Shown here in pieces: positions 23,664-32,378 of a stretch of 64,000 nt of DNA. The DNA comes from CAVVKW01 sp963749035. Its GTDB lineage: Bacteria; Verrucomicrobiota; Verrucomicrobiia; Chthoniobacterales; JAATET01. The stretch lies in assembly GCA_963749035.1 (NCBI GenBank), contig CAVVKW010000002.1, positions 1-64,000 on the forward strand, written 5' to 3'. Under the pieces are notes generated by a model. The model had not been told where the DNA came from and made no database searches. It saw only the letters and a list, made by a program, of their open reading frames with translations. The stretch's first letter is position 1. Each line of letters starts with the position of its first letter. A program made the translations under genes and the position numbers.

Positions 23664-25250
23664 GTGAGCATTTGGAAAAATCAACGCCGTCGCCTGGTTA
23701 GCCAGGGCCTCGCGAGCGCCAAGACCCGCCGCAAGCAGGTCGAAAGCCCACTCACCGAGGCGCTCGAGACCGGCTGGGCCGCCCGGCTCGCCATTGCCTT
23801 CGCCTTCATCTTCGGTCTCGGCCTCCTCATTTTCGCCGGACCTCAGGCGGAACCCCTGAAAAAGTTCGTCATCTGCATACTGGTTTTCGTCACCGCCATG
23901 GCGCAGCTCTGGATCAATCATCCCCAGACGCTCATCAGCAACACCCGTCTCCTCCTCGTCCTTTCCGTCTGCTTCCTCCAGCTCATCGCCGTCAAACTCA
24001 TCCTCGTCAACGCCGGCCCCGAGGGCATCGACCCGCTGATGGCGCCCGTCCTCATTCCCTACGCCTTCGCTCCGCTCGTTCTCTCCGTCCTCCTTGGGAA
24101 AAACCACGGACTATACGCCGCCGTCTTCTGCTCGCTCTGGGGAACCTTTCTTCTGCCGCAGATCAATTCCGTCTTCCTCGTCATTTCCCTCATCACCGGC
24201 TTCGTCGCAGTCTTTGTCACCCTACAGGTCCGCCGCCGCAGCCGACTCATCCGAGCTGGCATCTACGTCGGAGCAGCCACTTGGGTCCTCGCCGCCACCT
24301 TCGGCTTGGTCGGGCCTATCGTTTGGGAAGATCCCGCTGCCACGAATTGGAACCTCATTGGCTGGCAAAGCTTCGGTGCCATCGCCACCGGATTCCTTAC
24401 CGCCATTGTCATCAGCGGCCTCCTCCCCGCGCTGGAAAGCACGTTCGGCGTCACCACCGATATTTCGTGGCTCGAGATGGCGGACATGAATCACCCGCTC
24501 CTTCGCCGCCTGTCGATGGAAGCCCCCGGCACCTACCACCACAGTCTCGCCGTCGCCAATCTGGCCGAGGCCGCCGCCGAGGCCATCGGAGCGAATCCGA
24601 CCATCTGCCGAGTTAGCGCCTACTTCCACGACATCGGCAAACTCGTGAAGCCCGATTACTTCAACGAAAACATGCCACCGGGCGAAAACCCCCACGACGA
24701 ACTTACCCCCACGATGAGCTCGCTCATCATCATCGCGCACGTGAAAGAAGGCGTCGACCTCGCGCTTAAACACAATCTCAACCCCCTCCTCATCGACGCC
24801 ATCCAGCAGCACCACGGCACTTCCCTCGTCGGATATTTCTACCAACGTGCGCTTCAGCAACAAGAAGACGCCCGCCTCGGCGGGAAGATCATGAACATGC
24901 GCGAAGAGGACATCCCGGAAGTTCGCCCGGAATCTTTCCGTTACCCCGGCCCGCGTCCGCAGACGAAGGAAAGTGCCATCGTCAGCCTCGCAGACTCGAT
25001 CGAAAGCGCCTCGCGCTCGATGGATCGCCCGACTCCCCAACGAATCGAAGATCTCATCCACGATCTCATCGACGCCCGCATCACCGATCACCAACTCGAC
25101 GAGAGCCCTCTGACTCTGGACGAGATCCGCCGTATCGCCGATGCGTTCCGGGGCACCCTAAACTCCATGCTTCACTCGCGCGTCGCTTATCCGAAGGCGA
25201 AGAAAAAGGAGGAAACACCCGCCCAGCGCCCGGAAAAATCCGCCGCGTGA
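23664..25250 (+). CDS. 7TM-HD family membrane phosphohydrolase (PgpH-like), no sensor domain
   Basis: A 528-aa membrane protein with GTG start at 23664. One N-terminal TM segment (LAIAFAFIFGLGLLIF) is followed almost at once by a block of further TM helices, and a cytoplasmic HD phosphohydrolase domain from ~residue 280: HHSLAVANLAEAAAE, FHDIGKLVKPDYF, then QQHHGTS. PgpH-type enzymes hydrolyse cyclic di-AMP. The usual extracellular 7TMR-HDED domain between the first and second TM segments is missing, which explains the short length (family commonly 700-850 aa). Its stop overlaps the ybeY start by GTGA. Confidence 0.88.
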   Translation: MSIWKNQRRRLVSQGLASAKTRRKQVESPLTEALETGWAARLAIAFAFIFGLGLLIFAGPQAEPLKKFVICILVFVTAMAQLWINHPQTLISNTRLLLVLSVCFLQLIAVKLILVNAGPEGIDPLMAPVLIPYAFAPLVLSVLLGKNHGLYAAVFCSLWGTFLLPQINSVFLVISLITGFVAVFVTLQVRRRSRLIRAGIYVGAATWVLAATFGLVGPIVWEDPAATNWNLIGWQSFGAIATGFLTAIVISGLLPALESTFGVTTDISWLEMADMNHPLLRRLSMEAPGTYHHSLAVANLAEAAAEAIGANPTICRVSAYFHDIGKLVKPDYFNENMPPGENPHDELTPTMSSLIIIAHVKEGVDLALKHNLNPLLIDAIQQHHGTSLVGYFYQRALQQQEDARLGGKIMNMREEDIPEVRPESFRYPGPRPQTKESAIVSLADSIESASRSMDRPTPQRIEDLIHDLIDARITDHQLDESPLTLDEIRRIADAFRGTLNSMLHSRVAYPKAKKKEETPAQRPEKSAA

Positions 25251-25681
25251 CGCTGTCTTTCTCGAACCGCCAGCGCAAGCTCCCCCTCGACCTCTCCCGG
25301 CTTGAAAAGATCGCTCAGCTCGCTCTCCCGGCGATCCTTGCTTCTCCCGGCACCGACGAAGCTCTACTCCTGAATACCCTGGAGGTGATCGAGATCACGA
25401 TCCTCTCATCACGAGAGATGGGTCGCGTCCACCGTCAGTTTCTGGACAAGACGGGGCCGACTGACGTCATCACCTTCCCCTACGGCGAGATCCTCGTCTG
25501 TGCCGAAGTCGCCGCCGAACAAGCTCCCCTCCACGACGCCGACTTCAGCGATGAGCTCGCCCTCTACGTCATTCACGGCCTTCTCCACCTCCACGGCTAC
25601 GACGACTGCTCTCCCAGGTCCGCCCAGCGAATGGCCGACCGACAGGCAAACGTTTTGAATTACGCCCTCGATCAGCTTTAG
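25247..25681 (+). CDS. ybeY: Endoribonuclease YbeY
   Basis: A 144-aa metal-dependent RNase that matures 16S rRNA 3' ends and takes part in ribosome quality control. GTG start at 25247 in a GTGA overlap with the preceding stop. Conserved features: FLDKTGPTDVITFPYG, then the metal site HGLLHLHGYDD at residues ~110-120. The family motif is HGxLHLxGYDH; here the third His is Asp, which can still bind zinc but is a departure from the canonical site. Length matches the family. Confidence 0.9.
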   Translation: MTLSFSNRQRKLPLDLSRLEKIAQLALPAILASPGTDEALLLNTLEVIEITILSSREMGRVHRQFLDKTGPTDVITFPYGEILVCAEVAAEQAPLHDADFSDELALYVIHGLLHLHGYDDCSPRSAQRMADRQANVLNYALDQL

Positions 25682-25695
25682 TATCGGCACATCGA

Positions 25696-26268
25696 ATGGA
25701 CTTCAACGAACCGACAGAACTGAACCAACCCGAGCCCGATCCGCTCGAGGCCGGTCTGCGCATCGCCAACCCGAATTTCGAGCAAACCGCGCCGCTGACG
25801 TTCCGTAACGAATCCCGTTTTGACCTCGCCGCTCCCACCTGGCGGGACGCGACCTTCCTCCCGATTCTCCTCCCCGCCATTACCTCCACCGTCGACCTTG
25901 CCGCCGACGGGCAGGTCCGTGAGATTATCGACCTCGAAGCCGCGCTCCTCGAAGCCACGCCGGCAACCTCGATCCCCGCCCTCCTGGCCGAGGGTCACCG
26001 TCTTGCCACCGAAGGCGACCCGCGCGGTGATCGAGTCCTTCCCCGCCTCCACGCCGCACTTCGTGACGGCAGCCTCCGCGGTCACTTCACCATTCTGTTC
26101 GCCGCTCGTTGCTCCGTTTTTTCAATCCCGACCCGCGTTGCCGTTGGCTCATACCTTCTGCAAGAACTCCTTGCCGGAGCGCCGAACATCCAGGCGGGAC
26201 GTGCGCTTACCTTTGCCGCAACGTGCCTCGACCAAGTCAGCCCCACTCCTCAACTCCGAGCCGCGTAA
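25696..26268 (+). CDS. Hypothetical protein
   Basis: A 190-aa protein that I do not recognise. It is rich in Ala, Leu, Pro and Thr, has no signal peptide or cysteine-rich motif, and contains RFDLAAPTWRDATFLPILLP and GSYLLQELLAGAPNIQAGRA. It lies between ybeY (14 nt upstream) and clpS (6 nt downstream) on one apparent transcript, so a role near protein or RNA quality control is conceivable but not shown. Confidence 0.72.
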   Translation: MDFNEPTELNQPEPDPLEAGLRIANPNFEQTAPLTFRNESRFDLAAPTWRDATFLPILLPAITSTVDLAADGQVREIIDLEAALLEATPATSIPALLAEGHRLATEGDPRGDRVLPRLHAALRDGSLRGHFTILFAARCSVFSIPTRVAVGSYLLQELLAGAPNIQAGRALTFAATCLDQVSPTPQLRAA

Positions 26269-26274
26269 TCTCCA

Positions 26275-26568
26275 ATGGCGACCAGAACCCTCGATAATCC
26301 AGAGACCGACGTCGAAACCTCGGACGAGCTCGATCTGCCCTGGAACGTCGTGGTCCACAACGATCCAGTCAATCTGATGAGCTACGTGTCCCTCATCTTC
26401 CGGCGGATCTTCGGTTTCAACCGGGAACGCGCCGAACATCACATGATGGAAGTTCACGAACTCGGTCGGTCGATCGTCTGGACCGGCGAGCGGGAGAAAG
26501 CAGAGCTCTACGTCCAGCAACTCCACGCCCACCTCCTCCTCGCCACGCTCGAACAGCGCCCCACCTAG
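26275..26568 (+). CDS. clpS: ClpS-type adaptor for Clp protease
   Basis: A 97-aa ClpS. It binds N-degron substrates and docks on the N-domain of ClpA/ClpC. Diagnostic sequence: WNVVVHNDPVNLMSYVSLIF, where the Asn-Asp-Pro-Val-Asn pattern forms the substrate pocket, then HHMMEVHELGRSIVWTGERE and ALLEQ-like end. The clpC gene converges on it at 27373, and DUF2017 follows 20 nt downstream, an arrangement also known from actinobacteria. Confidence 0.92.
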   Translation: MATRTLDNPETDVETSDELDLPWNVVVHNDPVNLMSYVSLIFRRIFGFNRERAEHHMMEVHELGRSIVWTGEREKAELYVQQLHAHLLLATLEQRPT

Positions 26569-26588
26569 CCACTTTTCTACGAATTCCC

Positions 26589-27098
26589 ATGCAATTTCAC
26601 GTCACCGAAGGAGGCGGTATCGCTTTTCGCAAGATCCACCCCCTGCTCGCGGAGCTTATTCGAAACATTCCGCACATCGTCGAGCCTAGTAACCTCTCCG
26701 ACGCCGCCGAAGATCGTCTCTACCCGGAACCCAGTCCCGATCCGGATCTCGATCAAATGCGCTCCGATTGGCAGGCCTTCGTCGCTCCAGATCTCCAGCA
26801 ACATTTTCAGAGCACCCGCGACATCGTCGCCGCCGATCTCCGTCGCCTTCTCCAGGGCGAAGACAACCTTTTCGAGATCACGATCCCCCACCAACACACC
26901 GAGGCGTGGCTGAACGTCCTGAACCAGGTTCGCCTGGCTATGGCCGCCGACATTGAGATTGACGACGAGGCCGCACTTGAGGCTCTCGACGCCGACGCCC
27001 ACGACCTCCTCACCGAGACCGGCATCACCGCCTTCCGGATCAACCTCTACGCTACCATGCAGCAATGCCTCGTGGAATTTTTGGACTCCAACCAATAG
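26589..27098 (+). CDS. DUF2017-type protein next to clpS
   Basis: A 169-aa cytoplasmic protein. The clpS neighbourhood and the general pattern (GGGIAFRKIHPLLAELIRNI, then VPHQHTEAWLNVLNQVRLAM-like core TIPHQHTEAWLNVLNQ, and LFQEFL-like C-terminus) fit DUF2017, a family found beside clpS and thought to influence Clp-dependent processes. The biochemical role is unknown. Family assignment rests on context and memory of the sequence pattern. Confidence 0.7.
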   Translation: MQFHVTEGGGIAFRKIHPLLAELIRNIPHIVEPSNLSDAAEDRLYPEPSPDPDLDQMRSDWQAFVAPDLQQHFQSTRDIVAADLRRLLQGEDNLFEITIPHQHTEAWLNVLNQVRLAMAADIEIDDEAALEALDADAHDLLTETGITAFRINLYATMQQCLVEFLDSNQ

Positions 27099-27303
27099 GG
27101 GTCACCCCCGGTGCCACGTCCACCTATGGTCAATAGGCCCGCTGTCCGTTGACACCTAATTGGGTCTTCTTACGGCCACTCTTTTTCGAAGTGAGAGCTG
27201 CCCCGTTCAGTTTCTTTGCAGCTTCGCGACATCGCGCGAGCCAAGCAGCACCACTCCACGGGACCGCCAAGCCACGAACGATGGACCCAAGGGCACGCGA
27301 GGA
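27098..27303. other. Noncoding stretch between DUF2017 and clpC ends
   Basis: After the stop there is GGGGTCACCCC (27098-27108), a near-perfect palindrome, and CCTAT-GGTCA-ATAGG (27122-27138), which could stop plus-strand transcription. The remaining ~160 nt has no supported gene. Confidence 0.4.
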
Positions 27304-27348
27304 AGAAAAAAGAAGGCGCCTCCCACGTTTCCGCGGAAGGCACCTTCT
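27304..27348 (-). terminator. Terminator after clpC
   Basis: AGAAGGCGCCT (27311-27321) pairs with AGGCACCTTCT (27338-27348) with one mismatch. On the minus strand the hairpin is followed by TCTTTTTTCT-type sequence (27310-27304). It lies 25 nt beyond the clpC stop. Confidence 0.75.
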
Positions 27349-27372
27349 GAAGTTTTAGCTTGGCTGCAAGAA

Positions 27373-29874
27373 TTAGCTCTCCGACTCGGTCAGAGCGGGT
27401 TCGTCCTCCCCGCTGTCGTCGGGGCTCGTCGTGTGGAACTCCAGCTTCTCTCCGGCTCGGACAATCTTGACGCGATCGCCTTCCTTGATCGAACCCCGCA
27501 GAATTTCCTCGGCCATCTGGTCTTCAAGATACTTCTCCACGGCCCGGCGCATCGGACGCGCTCCGTAAGCCGGATCATAGCCCTTCTCAATCAGCAATTC
27601 ATGCGCGCTCTCGTCCAACTCGATCTCGATCGACTTCGCGCGAATCCGCTCGGTCACCTTCTTCACTTCGAGATCCACGATCTTCATCAGGTCCGGCTTC
27701 GTCAGCGTGTGGAAGACGATGATGTCGTCCAATCGATTGAGGAACTCCGGTTTGAAAACCCGCTTGGTCTCTTCAAGAATCTTCTCCCGCATCGTGTCGT
27801 AATTGTCGTCCAACGTCGGAGCACCGAATCCCAGCGTCGTCTGTTTCTTGATCAATTCCGCACCGACGTTCGACGTCATGATGATGATCGTATTCCGGAA
27901 ATCGACCTTCCGACCCAGACTGTCCGTCACTTTGCCTTCTTCCAAAATCTGAAGCAGAAGGTGCATCACGTCGGGATGCGCCTTCTCGATCTCATCAAAA
28001 AGAACGACCGAATACGGCCGCCGCCGAACGGCTTCCGAGAGCTGACCACCCTCTTCGTAACCAACGTATCCCGGAGGCGATCCAATCAGCCGCGAAGCCG
28101 TGAATTTCTCCATGTATTCGCTCATATCGAGCTGAATCAACGCGTCCGCGTCGCCAAACATGAACTCCGCCAGAGTGCGAGCGAGAAAGGTCTTGCCGAC
28201 TCCAGTCGGCCCAAGGAAGACGAACGAACCGATCGGCCGCCGGGGATCTTTCAAATCTGCTCGTGAGCGCCGCAGCGCCTTGCTGATCGCCGTCACGCCT
28301 TCGTTCTGACCAATCACCTTGGCCTTCACCTCGTCTTCCATCGCGAGGAGCTTCGCGGTCTCTTTCTGCTCCATGCGCCGGAGCGGAACACCCGTCCACT
28401 TCGAAAGCACGTGCATGATGTCATCGTCCGTCACGACGACTTCCTTCTCCTCTTTCTTGGCCCGCCATTCGGCGAGCACACTCTCGAGTTCGTCCTTCGC
28501 CCGCTTCTCGGAATCCCGAAGTGCCGCGGCCTGTTCAAAATCCTGGGCCTTGATCGCGCCTTCTTTCTCGACCTTGATCGCTTCGATTTTGGCCTCCACC
28601 TCCTTGACGTTCGGCGGACGCGTCATGGCGCCGATCCGCGCCCGCGAGCCCGCCTCGTCCATGATGTCGATGGCCTTGTCCGGCAGGAAACGACCCGTCA
28701 AATAGCGATCGGAAAGCTTTGCGGCGGATTCCAGCGCCTCGTCCGTGATCTTCGCCTTGTGGTGCGACTCGTATTTGGGACGGATTCCTTTCAGAATCAA
28801 AATCGTCTGATCGACCGTTGGCGGCTCGACCTTCACCTGCTGGAAACGACGCTCAAGCGCCGAGTCCTTCTCGATGTATTTCCGAAATTCGTTCAGCGTC
28901 GTCGCACCGATGCACTGCAACTCGCCGCGACTCAGCGCTGGTTTGATGATGTTCGACGCGTCCATCGCCCCCTCAGCCGACCCGGCACCCACCAGGGTGT
29001 GCATCTCATCGATGAACAAAATGACGTTCTTTGACTTCCGAATCTCGTCCATCACGGCCTTGATCCGCTCCTCGAACTGACCGCGATACTTCGTCCCGGC
29101 CACCATGAGCGCGAGATCCAGTGTGATGACCCGTTTTTCGTGCAGAATCTCCGGCACGTTTCCAGCGATAATCTCCGAAGCGAGCCCCTCGGCGATCGCC
29201 GTCTTCCCGACACCGGCCTCACCAATGAGCACTGGGTTGTTCTTCGTGCGACGGCAGAGAATTTGAATCACCCGCTCGATCTCGTCTTCACGCCCGATCA
29301 CCGGATCCAGCTCGCTCTTGCGCGCCATCTCGGTCAAATCGCGACCAAACGCCCGCAACGCTGGCGTCTTGCCTTCTTTCTTGCCGGTGTTTCCAACTTC
29401 GGCGCCAACGGACTCTCCCTCTTCCTCCGCGGAAAAATTCGGATCGAGTTCCTTCAAAATTTCGTTCCGCGTGCGCTCGATGTCGATCTCGAGGCTCTTC
29501 AAAACGCGAGCCGCGACACCCTCCCCCTCGCGGAGGAGCCCAAGCAAAATGTGCTCGGTACCGACGTAGGAATGCTGAAGCGCTTTCGCTTCCTTGCTCG
29601 CCAGCGCCAGAACCTTCTTCACGCGCGGCGTGTAGGGAATGTTGCCGATCATCTTCGTTTCCGGCCCGGAACCGACCTGCTTCTCGACTTCCATCCGCAC
29701 GGTTTCCAGATCGAGCCCCATCTTCTGAAGCACGTTCACCGCCACACCCTGGCCAAGCTTGATCAATCCCAGCAGCAAATGCTCGGTTCCGACGTAGTTG
29801 TGATTAAACCGGTCCGCTTCTTTGCGGGCCAACGCCAGAACCTGCTGAGCACGTGGTGTAAAATTATTCATCAT
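27373..29874 (-). CDS. clpC: ATP-dependent Clp unfoldase ClpC
   Basis: An 833-aa Hsp100 unfoldase that feeds ClpP. Two N-terminal repeats (FTPRAQQVLALARKEADRF and the related block near residue 82) bind adaptors; NBD1 has Walker A GEAGVGKTAIAEGLA and Walker B ILFIDEMHTLVGAG; a middle domain contains a UVR-like EKEGAIKAQDFEQAAALRDS that in ClpC binds McsB; NBD2 has GPTGVGKTFLARTLAE and VVLFDEIEKAHPDV. Two consecutive ATG codons (29874, 29871) start the gene, which overlaps the end of mcsB. It is the last gene of the mcsA-mcsB-clpC operon, as in Firmicutes, but without ctsR. Confidence 0.96.
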   Translation of the reverse strand: MMNNFTPRAQQVLALARKEADRFNHNYVGTEHLLLGLIKLGQGVAVNVLQKMGLDLETVRMEVEKQVGSGPETKMIGNIPYTPRVKKVLALASKEAKALQHSYVGTEHILLGLLREGEGVAARVLKSLEIDIERTRNEILKELDPNFSAEEEGESVGAEVGNTGKKEGKTPALRAFGRDLTEMARKSELDPVIGREDEIERVIQILCRRTKNNPVLIGEAGVGKTAIAEGLASEIIAGNVPEILHEKRVITLDLALMVAGTKYRGQFEERIKAVMDEIRKSKNVILFIDEMHTLVGAGSAEGAMDASNIIKPALSRGELQCIGATTLNEFRKYIEKDSALERRFQQVKVEPPTVDQTILILKGIRPKYESHHKAKITDEALESAAKLSDRYLTGRFLPDKAIDIMDEAGSRARIGAMTRPPNVKEVEAKIEAIKVEKEGAIKAQDFEQAAALRDSEKRAKDELESVLAEWRAKKEEKEVVVTDDDIMHVLSKWTGVPLRRMEQKETAKLLAMEDEVKAKVIGQNEGVTAISKALRRSRADLKDPRRPIGSFVFLGPTGVGKTFLARTLAEFMFGDADALIQLDMSEYMEKFTASRLIGSPPGYVGYEEGGQLSEAVRRRPYSVVLFDEIEKAHPDVMHLLLQILEEGKVTDSLGRKVDFRNTIIIMTSNVGAELIKKQTTLGFGAPTLDDNYDTMREKILEETKRVFKPEFLNRLDDIIVFHTLTKPDLMKIVDLEVKKVTERIRAKSIEIELDESAHELLIEKGYDPAYGARPMRRAVEKYLEDQMAEEILRGSIKEGDRVKIVRAGEKLEFHTTSPDDSGEDEPALTESES

Positions 29875-30982
29875 TGGATTCCTGGTTATCGCCTGCGGCC
29901 TCGGTGATCGGACTCAAGTCTGGCTCAGGCAATGCATGTAGCTTCGCCCGAATTAGGCGGGCTCGCAAGGAGTCGCGAGCGTCAGCCGACATTTTTTGCT
30001 CCGTCGCCCCCTTTTGCAGGTGACCGGGCTGCGTCTCGATGAAGAGCCGATCAATCTCGATCCTCGCCGTATCGGGAAACATCTCCAAGTCGATCCCCAG
30101 CTTGATCACCGACAAGAGATTCAAAGCTTCCTTGGAATTCATCGAATGCGCGTTCGACAAAATCCCGTAAGCCCGCCCGACCTGATCCAACACCGTATTC
30201 GGACGTCGCTCGACCAACGTCGCACGCGCGTTTCCCTCGTGCTCGATGATGTGCTCGATCACCTTCGTCAGCCGCGCAATGATCTCCTGCTCGCTTTCGC
30301 CAAGCGTCGTCTGATTCGAAACCTGAAACAAATTCCCCATCGCCTCCGACCCCTCGCCGTGCAGCCCGCGCACCGCCAGGCCGATCTTGTTCACGGAATT
30401 CACGATCTTGTTAATCTGATCGCTCATCACTAACCCCGGCAGATGTAACATCGCGGACGCCCGCATCCCCGTCCCAACGTTCGTCGGGCAGGCGGTCAAA
30501 TAACCCAACTGGTCGTGAAACGCGTAGTCCAGCCGCCCCTCGAGTTCGCTGTCCGCCTTTGATGCCAATTCATAAGCGCTCATCAACTGCAGCCCGCACC
30601 GGATCGCCTGCATCCGCAGATGATCCTCTTCGTTGATCATGAAACTCAGCGTTTGCTCGACGTTCATCACGACGGCACTCCCCGCCCCCTTCGCCGCGTG
30701 CTCACGGCTGATCAGATGCCGTTCCATCAACACCTGCCGCTCCAGTGCCGTCAGCTCCGTCAAATTCTGCGCGTACGACTCCGTCATCTCCGGCAAAGCC
30801 TCCACCGCCGGTCGGATCAACCCCAACACGTGCTGCCGCTCCGCCCGCTTAGCCCAACCCGGGAAGGGCAAATTGCCGAGGTTCCGCGCCAGCCGAATCC
30901 GACTACTCACCACGATTTGTCGATGCGGACCATCACCCGAAAGCCATTCTCCCGCGTTCGAGAGGATCGCCTCGAGGTTCAC
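29864..30982 (-). CDS. mcsB: Protein arginine kinase McsB
   Basis: A 372-aa member of the ATP:guanido phosphotransferase family that phosphorylates protein arginines, marking them for ClpCP. I start at GTG 30982, which overlaps the mcsA stop as GTGA; the open frame continues upstream only out of phase with mcsA. Motifs: VVSSRIRLARNLGNLPFPGW for nucleotide binding, the catalytic-Cys segment LTACPTNVGTGMRAS (~residue 164), and RATLVERRPNTVLDQVGRAY toward the C-terminus. Length is close to the 363 aa of B. subtilis McsB. Confidence 0.93.
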   Translation of the reverse strand: MNLEAILSNAGEWLSGDGPHRQIVVSSRIRLARNLGNLPFPGWAKRAERQHVLGLIRPAVEALPEMTESYAQNLTELTALERQVLMERHLISREHAAKGAGSAVVMNVEQTLSFMINEEDHLRMQAIRCGLQLMSAYELASKADSELEGRLDYAFHDQLGYLTACPTNVGTGMRASAMLHLPGLVMSDQINKIVNSVNKIGLAVRGLHGEGSEAMGNLFQVSNQTTLGESEQEIIARLTKVIEHIIEHEGNARATLVERRPNTVLDQVGRAYGILSNAHSMNSKEALNLLSVIKLGIDLEMFPDTARIEIDRLFIETQPGHLQKGATEQKMSADARDSLRARLIRAKLHALPEPDLSPITEAAGDNQESNDE

Positions 30983-31470
30983 GAAGCGATTTCCTCCTCG
31001 ATCTGCCGGATCTGATCCCGCAGCTCGGCCGCCTCTTCGTAATGCTCCTCCGCCACCGCCTTCTCGAGATCGGATTTGAGTCCCCGCATCCGCGTATTGA
31101 TCGAGCGCGCCCGCGCCCGCCCCGCCGGAACCTTCCCGCTGTGCTCCGTTCCCTTGTGCATGTTCCCCAGCATTCCCATCAGCCCTTCGGCGAACGTGTC
31201 GTAACACGCACTGCATCCCAACCGGCCCGTCTTTTTGAAGTCCGCCTGCGTGAATCCACACACCGGACATTTGATCGTGGACGGGCTCTGCTCGATCTGC
31301 TCCGCCGCGCCCAGGCCATGCAGCAGGTCCGCCAACGCAAACCCCGTCGGGTCATCCACGTCCTTGGCCTTCGAGCAGGCGTCGCAGAGGTTCACCTTCT
31401 GCATCTTCCCTTCGACGATCTGCGTCAGGAAAACGGTCGCCTCTTTCTCGCCGCAAACGTCACACTGCAT
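30979..31470 (-). CDS. mcsA: McsA-like zinc-finger activator of McsB
   Basis: A 163-aa protein with four CxxC motifs (CDVC at residue 3, CDAC, CPVC, CSAC) forming two zinc sites, and a C-terminal UVR motif LEKAVAEEHYEEAAELRDQI that contacts ClpC or McsB. In Firmicutes McsA activates the kinase McsB. Immediately before mcsB with a GTGA overlap. The stop of the upstream aminotransferase lies 2 nt before its start. Confidence 0.92.
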   Translation of the reverse strand: MQCDVCGEKEATVFLTQIVEGKMQKVNLCDACSKAKDVDDPTGFALADLLHGLGAAEQIEQSPSTIKCPVCGFTQADFKKTGRLGCSACYDTFAEGLMGMLGNMHKGTEHSGKVPAGRARARSINTRMRGLKSDLEKAVAEEHYEEAAELRDQIRQIEEEIAS

Positions 31471-31472
31471 CC

Positions 31473-32342
31473 TTAATCAATCGGAGTGCCGGAGTTCGCT
31501 GTCAACTCACGGAATCGTGCAATCAAGTCCCGCGTGATCGGTCCCGGCTTCCCGTCGCCGATCGGACGCCGGTCCAATTCCGCCACCGGAATCACTTCCG
31601 CCGCCGTCCCGGTGAGAAAACACTCGTCCGCCGTGTAGATATCGTATCGCGTCATCTGCGGCTCCGAGACGTCCAGCCCAGCCTCCCGAGCCAACTCGAT
31701 CACCACGTCGCGCGTGATCCCCACCAGCGCCCCGGACGCGATCGGCGGCGTGTAAACTTTCCCCTTCTTGACGATGAACACATTGTCGCCCGTGCATTCG
31801 GAAACGTAACCCTGCTCGTTCAACATCAACCCCTCACCCGCCCCCGCGTGCGTTGCCTCGATCTTCGCCAGCACGTTATTCAGGTAATTGAGCGACTTCA
31901 CCATCGGGCTCAACGCCCCGTGCGGAATCCGCCGCGTCGAGCACGTCACCACTTTCAATCCATTCTCGTACATCTCAGCGGGGTAGAGCGTAATCTTCGA
32001 AGCGATCACGATCACCGTCGCCCGCGGACAATGCTCCGGACTCAAACCCAACGTCCCCTCACCCCGCGTCACCACCAGCCGAACGTAACCGTCCCGCAGC
32101 TCGTTCGACCGAATCGTCTCCAGCACCGCCGCCGTCATTTCCTCCGGCGTCAACGTTGGCTTCAGACAAATCGCCCGAGCCGAATCGAACAGCCGGTCGA
32201 TGTGCTGCTCCAATCGAAACACCCGACCCCCGTAAAATCGGATCCCCTCAAATACCCCGTCGCCGTAAAGCAACCCGTGGTCAAAAACCGAGATCTTCGC
32301 GTCGTCGCGATCGTAAAGCGTGCCGTCGATGTAAACCTTCAT
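31473..32342 (-). CDS. ilvE: Branched-chain amino acid aminotransferase-like (PLP fold IV)
   Basis: A 289-aa class IV PLP aminotransferase, likely transferring amino groups to branched-chain 2-oxo acids. The ATG at 32342 begins MKVYIDGTLYDRDDAKISV, typical for the family; an upstream in-frame ATG at 32366 would add eight residues. Visible landmarks: FDHGLLYGDGVFEGIRFYGG, the Schiff-base Lys in MVKSLNYLNNVLA, and GYVSECTGDNVFIV around the phosphate-binding region. Specificity against D-amino acid or aminodeoxychorismate relatives cannot be decided by eye. It heads the mcsA-mcsB-clpC run on the same strand. Confidence 0.85.
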   Translation of the reverse strand: MKVYIDGTLYDRDDAKISVFDHGLLYGDGVFEGIRFYGGRVFRLEQHIDRLFDSARAICLKPTLTPEEMTAAVLETIRSNELRDGYVRLVVTRGEGTLGLSPEHCPRATVIVIASKITLYPAEMYENGLKVVTCSTRRIPHGALSPMVKSLNYLNNVLAKIEATHAGAGEGLMLNEQGYVSECTGDNVFIVKKGKVYTPPIASGALVGITRDVVIELAREAGLDVSEPQMTRYDIYTADECFLTGTAAEVIPVAELDRRPIGDGKPGPITRDLIARFRELTANSGTPID

Positions 32343-32378
32343 TCGAGCCGCCGACACTGCCCGCAATCTTCGCCAACA

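Noticed and set aside
27149..27358. Small plus-strand frame after DUF2017
   Set aside because: No domain, Arg-rich translation, and it runs through the clpC terminator hairpin.
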